Of a DNA stretch of 64,000 nt, positions 11,934 to 21,574 are shown piece after piece. Positions within the stretch are counted from its first letter, which is position 1. Each line of letters starts with the position of its first letter. A model generated the notes under the pieces. It worked only from the letters and a program-made list of their open reading frames with translations. It was not told the origin of the DNA and ran no database searches. The translations under genes and the position numbers were made by a program. This DNA comes from Polytrichum commune (Eukaryota > Streptophyta > Polytrichopsida > Polytrichales > Polytrichaceae): NCBI GenBank assembly GCA_950295325.1, contig OX485809.1, positions 33,418,001-33,482,000 of the forward strand, written 5' to 3'.

Positions 11934-13805
11934 GGGACATCTATGGTGATGTTTGTTTTGAGATTACATATAGAGTTACACCAACTAAAAAATGAAGCAA
12001 TACCATAAATCATGTGGGTGGCAAACATTGGATTCATGTCTACTTGTTCAGATATCTTCATTAAACCGTTATTCTTTCAATTGGCCTCTAAGGCCTTGTA
12101 TAACGTATCTATGAAGTATTACCATATATAACGGCAAGTTCCCATGTAGGCCGCTCGCCCACTAGATTCTAGCTAATAGTGGGTCGGAGGTGTTCGCATG
12201 TAGCCAAGCAACCATCCAATCACATTTTGGTGGTCTGTTAGAATGTGGACGGCCATGGACACGGGCCACTAGATATCCATGCACCCATTAAAGAATCTTT
12301 AGCCCACAAGTGTTGGTCGATGAAAGATTGAGACCAATTAAAGACTCAAGAGAACCACTCTTGGTCTAGAACTCCATCCTTGGTAAGCTTAATCGGGAGG
12401 AGGAGATTAGCAGGTTGGCCTGGATTCGAGATGGGAGTAGCTTGTTGGCACATACCAACCCTACCCCACCAAATTCCCTCTACATTCAACCCTAGAGGAA
12501 CTATAAAAATGACATTCTCATATAATGTTGTCTAACGTTGACAACTAAGAGATCGTTGTTTTAATAGTGTTTCAATAGCCTTCTAATTTGGAGCAGATAT
12601 GGTGTGACCCATCCTCTTTTCCCTTTTAGTTGCTTTGAAGTTTTGTTAAATGAAAGAAAGCTTGGGGAGGGGGGGGGGTGATGTATTTAAGTAAATCTCA
12701 GTTTTTGGTTGCTTCAATTTCATGGGCGGATCCGTCGATATCTTCTAATCCACCTAAATTTTACAAAAGATATGTGAATCCTTAGTGATTACTTACATGT
12801 TAAACTACTAGAATATGATGAATAATTCAAAAATATGTATATTATGATGTGTTATATATATATATATGTTAGATTAGTGAAAATACAATCAAAGCAACTC
12901 ATTTAATACTATCATAACCCACTTTGCACATTTTATCATAGAATCTTACCATAGGATCGTATGATATAGGAATCAACAAGTTATAATTATGGACTTGGAA
13001 TTAGTCCAATTTTACTTCAAATATAATATAAGAGACCTTTGAACATATAATAATTTGCCGTATGCCCATCCCATATTTATATGAGATTTGGAAATTCAAG
13101 GTGCTCCATAAGGATGAGGAGAAACCTTGTCCATTGCAAGAGGGGAAAGGTGGAGGAAGAGGATAAAAAAAGTGTGAGAAGGATAATAGAGTTAACCGCA
13201 AAGTATGGGGATGAAGCGAGGTCGAAATCCTCTGATGGGTTCTTGTCTAAGTTTAGCCTAAAACTATTGAAGGGTTGATCATCCAGTTTTGAGTGTTAAC
13301 ATGTTTTATTTCTATATATTCAAGAATTTCCTTTTTTTCTTTGACACCACATTCATGTCTTTGCTCTTGTCATCACTTATGTGTTCCCCAAATATAACCA
13401 AACTCAAGGAAATAATTCAAATTTGTCTCAAACTTTTTTGGTTCAACATTGGAACATAATGACTTCCTGCCACCCCCCCCCCTTTTTTTTAAAAGCCACT
13501 TACACAAGTGTTGGAAGTGGCAAATGTAAGAGATCTTCAAAATACTTGAGTTGGTCCCCAATGTTGACGCATATAATAGTTAACTCTAATATTATGTATA
13601 TAATAAAGAAAGGGGGTTGAGAAAGATCCAAGACTAAAATATATGAAAATGACAATGATATGGCTTGTTATTGTAAAGTTCGATGGGCATACAAGCTATA
13701 AGCATCAACATTGTGTGACTCAAACTTATTCTAGTGGAATATTGGAAATGTTGGTTCCACTATTGTTTTCCACGATTTAGAAGACATTCAAATCTATACA
13801 TTGAC
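11934..13805. other. Intergenic, nothing recognised
   Basis: There are no recognisable exons or RNA genes. A run of about 10 G lies near 12668 and a C10-T8 tract near 13472. A short open frame at 13081-13278 carries no known motif. Confidence 0.5.
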
Positions 13806-14196
13806 TACATTGATTATCATGATTAGTGAGGGAGGGCTAATAGTGAGTGTGGGAAATTAATGAAGGTGATATTAAATTCATCTTTGCTATGAAAATAGTG
13901 CCACCAAAAGATCTAGAAGTATTGTTCACCCCAAGACTATTCATTAAAAATACTATTCATAAAACAATATTTATTGAAAATATTGGCTCTATTCACTTTT
14001 GCATATAATTTTTTTGAATCACTCCACAAACACCTCATAGCACACACCAATGTCCTTGAAACATATAATAAATGAGCATGTGTTCACAAAGTTAGTATCA
14101 CTCAGTAAAAAATTTAGCCCTCGCTAATTTTGATATCTAGCAAAATAGTGCGTGTTTCAAGAATTAGTGCCATATGTACTAATTGGGATAATCACT
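13806..14196. mobile_element. Inverted-repeat element C, copy 2
   Basis: The left end has CATTGATTATCATGATTAGT and the right end ACTAATTGGGATAATCACTG, which are inverted matches. The interior shares GGGAGGGCTAATAGTGAGTG and GTGCCACCAAAAGATC with 272-440. The length is about 390 bp with no transposase frame, so this is a MITE-like element. Confidence 0.55.
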
Positions 14197-14253
14197 GGAG
14201 TGTTAATTCAATGGCTTATGTAGTGTGTATGATTATTGATCAACATTGACCTT

Positions 14254-14255
<2 letters not shown>

Positions 14256-14329
<74 letters not shown>

Positions 14330-14330
14330 G
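14256..14330. repeat. (CA)n(TA)n compound microsatellite
   Basis: About 24 CA units are followed by about 13 TA units. Open frames read across it on both strands are artefacts of the repeat. Confidence 0.95.
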
Positions 14331-15311
14331 TTTTGTGTTGATAAAATATGCAAAGATGACCTTAAGTGGAAAGAAATACAAAAAATGGAACATGGAGTAT
14401 AGAAAAAAAGAAAGAAAAAAGATAATATTCTTAGGAATATATGTGTGCGTGCGCGTGTGTGTCTATCTATCTATATATATATATTAGTAGCTTAAGTTAG
14501 CACCCAAAATAGATTTGTATTTGGGTGCAAGCATGGTAATGTAGACCAAATAAGTGCTTTGGTATACTACAATCATAATGTTTTTGGTCAAAGGCCTAAA
14601 AGTAGTAGCAAAGTGTTGTTTATATTGGAATTTTTTTCATAATGACCTTCATTGTTGTGTCAAATAGTCAAATGTAGAATTTCAAGTTGAGATCTTCAAA
14701 ACTTATCAATAAAAGGGATGCTAAAAAATAAATGATTGAGTTTGGTTTTGGATGTAGATTGCACGACCTTAACTATTATGAAGTTGGATTTTTTTTCTTC
14801 TTCATATTCCTTGAATTAATTATCTACTTGAGGGCATCATCACAAAACTCTGTAGAAAACCATCAATTCAAATGTATATTTAACGTATTTAAAACAATGC
14901 TCAGACAATTACTTGTTCAATTTCACCTACTTGCAAACCACTTGTATCATCTTCTAAAATATGTAGGCTTCTCTTGGATTTTTATTTTTATTTTTTTCAT
15001 CATAAATTGCTTGGCTTTGTAGATTGATATGTATTTTGAAATGTCTATGATTTTGTTTTCTCACAAAATTCAAAGTTAGTGTATAGTTTAGATTCACTTT
15101 CATTTTACCAGTAGGCATAGATTAAGAGTTGTCCACTTTACCGTGCTTGCACCTATTTTCCTTGTAAAACATGTTCAAATATGTATTGTAACTTAAGTTT
15201 ATTTTTATGAAGAATAAAAAAAAAATGATACCTTACTTGTTGTGGTGACCTTTTTAGGCTTGAAATGTATGAACAAATGCCAATACGACACATGTTAAAA
15301 AATGAATGGGA
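14331..15311. other. Intergenic, nothing recognised
   Basis: AT-rich sequence, with a short GT/GC-rich and CTAT tract near 14440-14485. Open frames near 14732-15022 are AT-driven and lack motifs. Confidence 0.5.
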
Positions 15312-15682
15312 TTGTCTATTAACTACACTAAATAATATATTTAGTGTCACCATTTCTAACTGTCTTGCTCAACACTAGTTATAAACACTAAATGCTAACC
15401 TAACATTATTTTTCATTCCTTGTCAATTCTTTGGATGATTATAGATTTACAGTGTTGCAATTACTATCACTTACCAAGTAATTTCTTGGTTCAAATTTCC
15501 ATCATCCATGACAATATTTCATCACAAGTTGATGAGAAGAGGATGTAGGGTTTTGGGGAATAGATGAACTCATCCATCATCTATGACAATAATTTCCACT
15601 TATTCATAAGAAGTGTCATCCAAAAAATTAGCACAATGACACAAAATACGGCATGACACTAAACATCATATTTAGTGTAGCA
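15312..15682 (-). mobile_element. MITE family B, copy 2 (inverted)
   Basis: It reads as the reverse complement of 9278-9782 and 19984-20362: CACTAAATAATATATTTAGT at the left, CTAACTGTCTTGCTCAAC, CATCCATGACAATATTTC, TTATTCATAAGAAGTG, and AAACATCATATTTAGTGT at the right. It is about 370 bp, with no open frame of note. Confidence 0.65.
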
Positions 15683-16312
15683 CATCCATTATCATTTGTT
15701 TTTCTCTAAATTTTAAGGGCCCCTTTTGTACATATACTTTTCCTTCAATATTCTTAATAGCCATTTCAAATGCACACACTAGAGAAAAAACATTACCTCT
15801 TCTTTATGTATTCTATGTACGCTAATGCCTCCAATTATACCCCTTTCTACATTCACATATTTTCATACATGGTATGAAGAGTTCACCCCCAAGTAAATTT
15901 ACTAGTCACAAAAACTCCTAAATATGCTTTCAAGCACCTAGTAGAAATCAACAAGCTTTTTAGGTGAAGATGCATGTAGAGGGTCATCTACCTCGTAAAG
16001 CAAGGTTTCTTTGTATATGTTGTTGAGCATTGGTTTTAAGAAGTTGTGTTTTGTATTTGCTCTCAAACACATCCAAATCCAAGCCCCCCCTCCCCATTTT
16101 CCTCATGATTTTTGGGGCTTATTTCTTCATCACCAAGGTGAATATTTTGGTGTCTTTTAACAAATTTGAATAAATAAATAGACTGCATAGGCCTCCTCAA
16201 TTATGTTTAAGATGTCCAATCTCTTTTAAACATATTTGTTTTTGGTGTCCAGTCTTTTGATCCACACCTAACCACACGCTATTCAAATATAGGTGTATGA
16301 TCATTTCACACT
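15683..16312. other. Intergenic, nothing recognised
   Basis: No exon, RNA gene or clear repeat was recognised; the stretch ends where the inverted-repeat host element begins. Confidence 0.45.
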
Positions 16313-16407
16313 AAGGGCCACTTCACACTATGGCTGAAGGTCAGGAGGTTGTCGATTTCCACCAATCAGGTTGTAAGAAACCAAGAATTTGGCCATAGCT
16401 CTCCAAA

Positions 16408-17115
16408 ATGCCCAAAATACATATCAATGAATGTAACCCCGATAATGACATCGCTTGCTCTAAAAATACCATCCAAAGCCAACATGGTGTAGCGCACATC
16501 TACGACAACGAAGGTTGGCACTTAATTACCATCCCCGAACAAAGGTTACAATGGCTATGGGAACAATACCACAATGCATTAAGCAAACCACACAACCTAG
16601 AACCCCCCACACAATCATTCAAAAAAGAAGTAGTATGGTTATACCAAAGATACAAATATAAACTGCCCAAAAATGATCCCCTCAAACTTTCACAATGTAC
16701 ACTCCCAAATGCCATCCTTGAACATATCATTGACTCCTTCCATATCACACATTCATACTTCTCATCACCTGTCACATGTCCTACCAAGCTAAAACAATTA
16801 TCCTCCACATTCTCCCGAGACAAAGTTTTCGGGTCAATAGGAACGGCATTCCAACATAAATGGACAGGTAATGGGTATGCCCACCCACATACAGAAGATG
16901 ACACTCAACAAGCCCTCCATTGGGCAAGACTAGCAGCCCAAAACAACCCAGACACAATTACAATTACAACAACTGATCCAAACTGGTATTTGAACCTTCA
17001 CCTCCATGAAGGTCATTTTCCGGACTCACACGTCATCACTCATTTTAAAGCAGACACCATTGCATATGAGGAACCCACGATACCACCAGAACTAAGAATC
17101 GAACCTCAAACATAA
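16408..17115 (+). pseudogene. LINE polyprotein fragment upstream of RNase H
   Basis: The frame of 235 codons contains RDKVFGSIGTAFQHKWTGNG, YAHPHTEDDTQQALHWARLA, and then an HFKADTIAYEEPTIPPELR-like end. I recall similar blocks from plant non-LTR elements, where they lie between the reverse transcriptase and RNase H, but I cannot name the domain. Its first ATG (16408-16410) lies inside the target-site duplication, so this start is host DNA and not element sequence. A frameshift after 17115 separates it from the RNase H frame. Confidence 0.65.
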
Positions 17116-19076
17116 AGTCGTGACATTAGAATATTGTGTATACACCACAAAACCACATCCATCGGACCAACATGATACGCACGTCGCATGAACATCATTG
17201 GCAAATCTCTACAAATACCTACCATATATAGCACAACCGCATCACCCACACCAACAAACACCTTAGTAAACCGTAGTAAAAACTGGTCTCAACTCACATA
17301 TCCGCCCCCCCCCCCCGCCCACGACCCAAAACACTAATATACCACCAATCACAAACCATGATATATGCCTACCCCTCAAATACCCACCGCAATACTGTTA
17401 TTACACCGATGGATCATTTATTCCACCCAAAGCAATAACCCAAGAACACTGGAGAAGAGAAAAGGCAGGATACGGAATATATAACCCTTTTAAAAACCTT
17501 AAATTTGCAGAACGACTTCCAGGCCTCCAAAACATACTACGAGCGGAATTGATGGCTATCCACCACACTCTTCGCCTCCTCACTACCATATACCGTAATG
17601 AACCCGCACACATTTTCACAAACTGTCTTAATGTATTATACCTCCTAAACACACAAACGAAACACCCAACCTCACATAACAATCACCCAAACAGGATGAT
17701 ACTTGAATCTATAATTGCGATGCTAAAATCTCGCACCCAAACCACCACACTACATAAAGTCAAAGCCCACACGAATATTAGTGGCAATGAACAAGCGGAC
17801 AAATTAGCCAAAATGGGATGTGAATTAGAACATAGAGATGCCACAACAACATATGAACATGCACACTCCACGCCATACTACCTCCAAAAATGATGGTGGC
17901 ACTCAATGCAAGAAACACCATACAAAGGCCCCATCCGGCACCTTGGTAAATACATTAGTAAATATGACAAAAATCACAACCTAGCCCTCATCGCAACCCA
18001 AACACATCAATTACACAAATGGCTAGACAATAAAGATATAGACAAAACATTATCTAACGACTTCTGGAACAACCCAGTCATTACAGACAAACAAAAAACA
18101 TGTTTAGTAAAATTTCGAACCGGACAATACATGGGACATGCTCGAAAACAACTCTTCTTCAGAAGAAATTCATACCCATCCCATACATGTCCTATATGTA
18201 ACTCACTAGACGCAGACACATGGCTACATATGCTCCTAAAATGCAAACAACAACACATTCATGCGCTCATAACAAATAGACATAACAAAGCAGTATGGGA
18301 AATACGCAAGCTTCTCGTCTCAAACAAAGTAACAAGACATTACATACTTATGAATGCAGGCACGTACAATGAACTACCCCAAGAAAATACAGTCCCAACA
18401 TGGTTACTACCATGCACGTGTAACGCCCAAAGATACCACTGCAACACTAGGCTCAAACCCGACATACTATGCATCATAGGCCACCCATATCACTCCCCAC
18501 CACCAGAAGCACCTACGCCAACAATTACTATACAATTCATTGAATTTACATTCTGCAACGATAGGTTCTCGGCCGAAACAAGAGAGCGAAAAATTACAAA
18601 ATATCAACCACTCATCAACAATATCATAGCAAGAGGTTGGAATGTAGCACCACTTATAGTACTAGCGTCAGGTGCTAGAGCCACAACTCACATTCCCTCG
18701 ATGAACGAACTCGAAACAAAACTCAAACTCCCTAAATCCCAAATTAGGAGCACATTTAAACAAATCAACATAATCGCCATACAATACGCACACTCAATTT
18801 TGATTCATAAAAGAAGACTAGAAAACAAACAATCCGTCACATATTTACAAAACCACTGCTAAAACCTGTGAACCCAATACACCCTCCTTCCCCCCCCCCC
18901 CCCCGGTTAAACCGGTAAAAAACCTTTAGTTACTAAAATAGTGTCTACTCCCTGCAAAGGGTGAAGTAGTATTACATCCAACGCCACTACCCTGGGGTAT
19001 GGCCACGGATGTTCTACGAACAAACACTTTATTCACTCCGGCCCCCCTAGTTGGGACCGCAGTTCTTCTTCTTCTT
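16413..19076 (+). mobile_element. 5'-truncated LINE-like retroelement with RNase H domain
   Basis: The insertion is bounded by an exact 14-bp direct repeat, CTCTCCAAAATGCC, at 16399-16412 and 19077-19090. It ends in a short (TTC)n tail directly before the second repeat. Both are marks of target-primed reverse transcription. Inside are a downstream polyprotein fragment, an RNase HI domain and a C-terminal Cys/His motif typical of non-LTR elements. No reverse-transcriptase core is present, as expected if the copy lost its 5' part on insertion. A C-run of about 14 lies near 18890. Confidence 0.85.
17372..18862 (+). pseudogene. LINE RNase HI plus C-terminal zinc-knuckle region, one nonsense codon
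   Basis: One reading frame runs through this region, interrupted only by a TGA at 17891-17893. RNase HI landmarks are YYTDGS (first Asp), ILRAELMAIHH (Glu), IFTNCLNVLYLL where the usual Asp is Asn, and HKVKAHTNISGNEQADKLAK (His and last Asp). Downstream, CPICNSLDADTWLHMLLKC resembles the CCHC-like motif after RNase H or RT in non-LTR elements, followed by a long C-terminal region ending TYLQNHC. Loss of one catalytic Asp plus the stop make this copy inactive. Confidence 0.75.
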
Positions 19077-19444
19077 CTCTCCAAAATGCCTACATGGTAG
19101 TACTTTTGACAAGGCGATGGCTCTTGAAGGAAGTTTGGGTCGGATAGGAATGGATACCCAAACTATGATCGAGAGGCCGTTGATTTTTTTCATTAAAAAA
19201 AAAGTTTTTTTTGACAAGATCTTGGCCATTAGGTTGGAGGGGTTGTTTTGGGTAGGAAATAAAGTGGTATGGATTTGGACTTTGGGCTTGGCCTTTGGAC
19301 GCTTCACACTATGCCCAACTGAAGGCTCCAATTCTTATATTTGATTGGGTAATTTTCAGCCCATTTCTTTGGACTCTCAACAAAGTTTTTCCATTCAAAC
19401 CCACAACCTCTTGACTTGGACAACCATAGTGTGAAACGGCCCTT

Positions 19445-19983
19445 CATTGTACGAGGAGCCTCTTGATTGGATGTTTTTGGTCAAACTATCATTTCATCAT
19501 GAAGATGATTTCCATTATTAATATTGAGCTAAATGAATGAAATGAAATTCTCAAAATCTACTTTCCATTCCACTTTACAAATCTAAGGGATTTTTGTAGA
19601 AGTGATGTTTTTTTATGTTGCATTTGCAAGCTCCGATGGATCCAAGATTTCAATACGCTACAATGCATGCTTTTCTATCAATTTATTGGATGTAGATACT
19701 ACAACTAACTTTGACTTCACCATGGTCTTCTTAGACTTACGTTGCATAGTTCTTGACATTTCATAATTCTTCGATTTCTTCCATAGTTCAAAATGTTAAT
19801 GTTATGTTGCCTTCTACACTTGTTTTTGTGCTCTTGGGAAAGTGTGCTTTTCTTTGGCCTGCGAGAGAAGGTTACATCTATATATATAAAAACTGATAAT
19901 AAGATAATGAATTGCCTAGCTTGCAGTGAAGGGTTGATGTGATCGACCAAATTAGGCCCATTTACCGTAGACGGGCCATGACC
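19445..19983. other. Intergenic, nothing recognised
   Basis: Only short open frames are present; a minus-strand one at 19717-19950 has no known motif. Confidence 0.45.
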
Positions 19984-20362
19984 ACACTAAATATTGTATT
20001 TAGTGTCATATGGTATGTTAATTGACCGTGGTAACTTTTGTAGTGGCACTTCTTATGAATAATAGGTTTACAATTGCTATCATTGACGATTGCAATTATT
20101 GAAACAAATTCTGGTATATTCTTCATCCTTGCATTTGTGCAATGAAATATTGCAATGGATGATTGAGAGTTGGATGAAATTCATTTAATAAGTGACAATA
20201 TTTGCAACATTGGAAATCTACAATACCCAAACCTATCTATGAGGAATGACATATAATGTCGCGTTCACATTTCATGTTGGTGACAAAACATGGGCGCTCT
20301 ATAATCGATATTGAGCAAGACAACTAGAATTGGTGCACACTAAATATAGTAGTTCAGTGTAG
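19984..20362 (+). mobile_element. MITE family B, copy 3
   Basis: The left end is CACTAAATATTGTATTTAGT, the right end CACACTAAATATAGTAGTTC. It shares CTTCTTATGAATAATAG and GAGCAAGACAACTAGAATTG with the copy at 9278-9782. It is about 380 bp and non-coding. Confidence 0.65.
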
Positions 20363-20546
20363 ACAGTCACATATTCGAGCTGGTGTATTCGATTTGTGGG
20401 TATTTCATCTCTAGTGGATCCTTATGTACTAAATCAAAACCTTTGATGCTAATTGCCGGATCAAATCATCTTAAAAAAAACAACAACATGTTCTAAAATA
20501 ATTCACTACGTTTTCACCTTGGATACTGTTGTGGTGGACTATGTCC

Positions 20547-20770
20547 AAGGAGAACTGGCGGTTAGTTGTAGATGAACCGGTTGAGTTTGAGAAATAACCG
20601 ATTGAAGTTGGAGACTTTAGGAGAATTATTGATCATGTTAGAAGAATCTATGGAAGAATATACCTCAAATGAATAAAGCAAACCAAAAGATGTCAACATG
20701 TAACCGACTGGATTTAGAATCACGAGGATCTTGACCAACTAACTATGCCCAAAAACTTCCCGGGCACTGG
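20547..20770 (+). repeat. Dispersed repeat D, copy 2
   Basis: The copy starts AGGAGAACTGGCGGTTAGTT and ends AACTTCCCGGGCACTGG. In between are GATGAACCGGTTGAGTTTGA and GATGTCAACATGTAACCGAC. It is about 220 bp and is followed 78 bp later by a second copy in the same orientation. Confidence 0.75.
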
Positions 20771-20847
20771 TATGAATGAACAAAGTTATAAGCTTTCTTT
20801 CTATTGCTCTATTTATCCATATATATAGGTTTTCATACACCACTTCT

Positions 20848-21076
20848 CGGGAAGAACTGGCGGTTAGTACCAGATGAACCGGTTGAGTTTGAGAAATAAC
20901 CAGTTGAAGTTCGAGACTCCAGGAGAATTACCAATCATTCTAGAGGAATGTATAGAAGAATATACCTCCTCCAATGAATGAAGCAAAACCGGAAGATGTC
21001 AACATGTAACCGGTTGGATTTAGAATCACTAGGATCTTGACCGACTATATATGCCCAAAAACTTCCCGGGCAGTGG
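20848..21076 (+). repeat. Dispersed repeat D, copy 3
   Basis: The copy starts CGGGAAGAACTGGCGGTTAG and ends AACTTCCCGGGCAGTGG. The outermost words CGGGAAG and CTTCCCG are inverted, so the unit may be a short terminal-inverted-repeat element. It is very similar to the neighbour at 20547-20770 and to 34479-34694. Confidence 0.75.
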
Positions 21077-21574
21077 CCCAATTCCACCAACGAGGTGGGT
21101 CTGTGGGCCAGCCTTGACCTTGAAGACTGAGGTCTAATTTAGTTTCATTCCTGAAATCAAAAGTATGTGTTTAGCAATGCCAAAGTTGTGTTCATGCCAC
21201 CATGCATCAAAAGAAACGAAATTAAAAAAAAAAAGGATAAAAGAGAAAGAAAGAAGAAAAAGAAAGGTCTATGTTTAGACTACCATATCATGTCATGTCA
21301 TGTCATGCTCTATTAAAGTTAGCAAATCATAGTATCATTATACTTAGATGGATGAATGAAGTTATATCATGGATGGATGAAGTCTGGGGGGCTAGGTCGT
21401 CGGTCACGCTCATCAGCTCCGACCTCCTCCGAACACACCCACCCAACCAACACAAACTTAAGCTTAAGCGACAGCAAACAGCGAGCAAGCAACGACTGCC
21501 ATAAGGAACCAACAACAAAAACAAAGCGAGGAAAATTTATACAAACTTCACGAGGAGGCTGAGAGTCCGGGAAG

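Larger units (their letters stand above)
16313..19444. mobile_element. Older inverted-repeat element interrupted by a LINE insertion
   Basis: The left end AAGGGCCACTTCACACTATG and the right end, read in reverse complement (AAGGGCCGTTTCACACTATG), form terminal inverted repeats. Further inverted similarity follows inside, around the GAGGTTGT words. Without the nested retroelement (about 16413-19090) the host would be about 450 bp, so it looks like a non-autonomous DNA element. A similar end, AGGGCCACTTTACACTAG, occurs at about 62156. I could not see a clear target-site duplication for the host. Confidence 0.6.

Noticed and set aside
14208-14487. Thr/His-rich and Cys/Val-rich frames
   Set aside because: They come from the CA/TA microsatellite.
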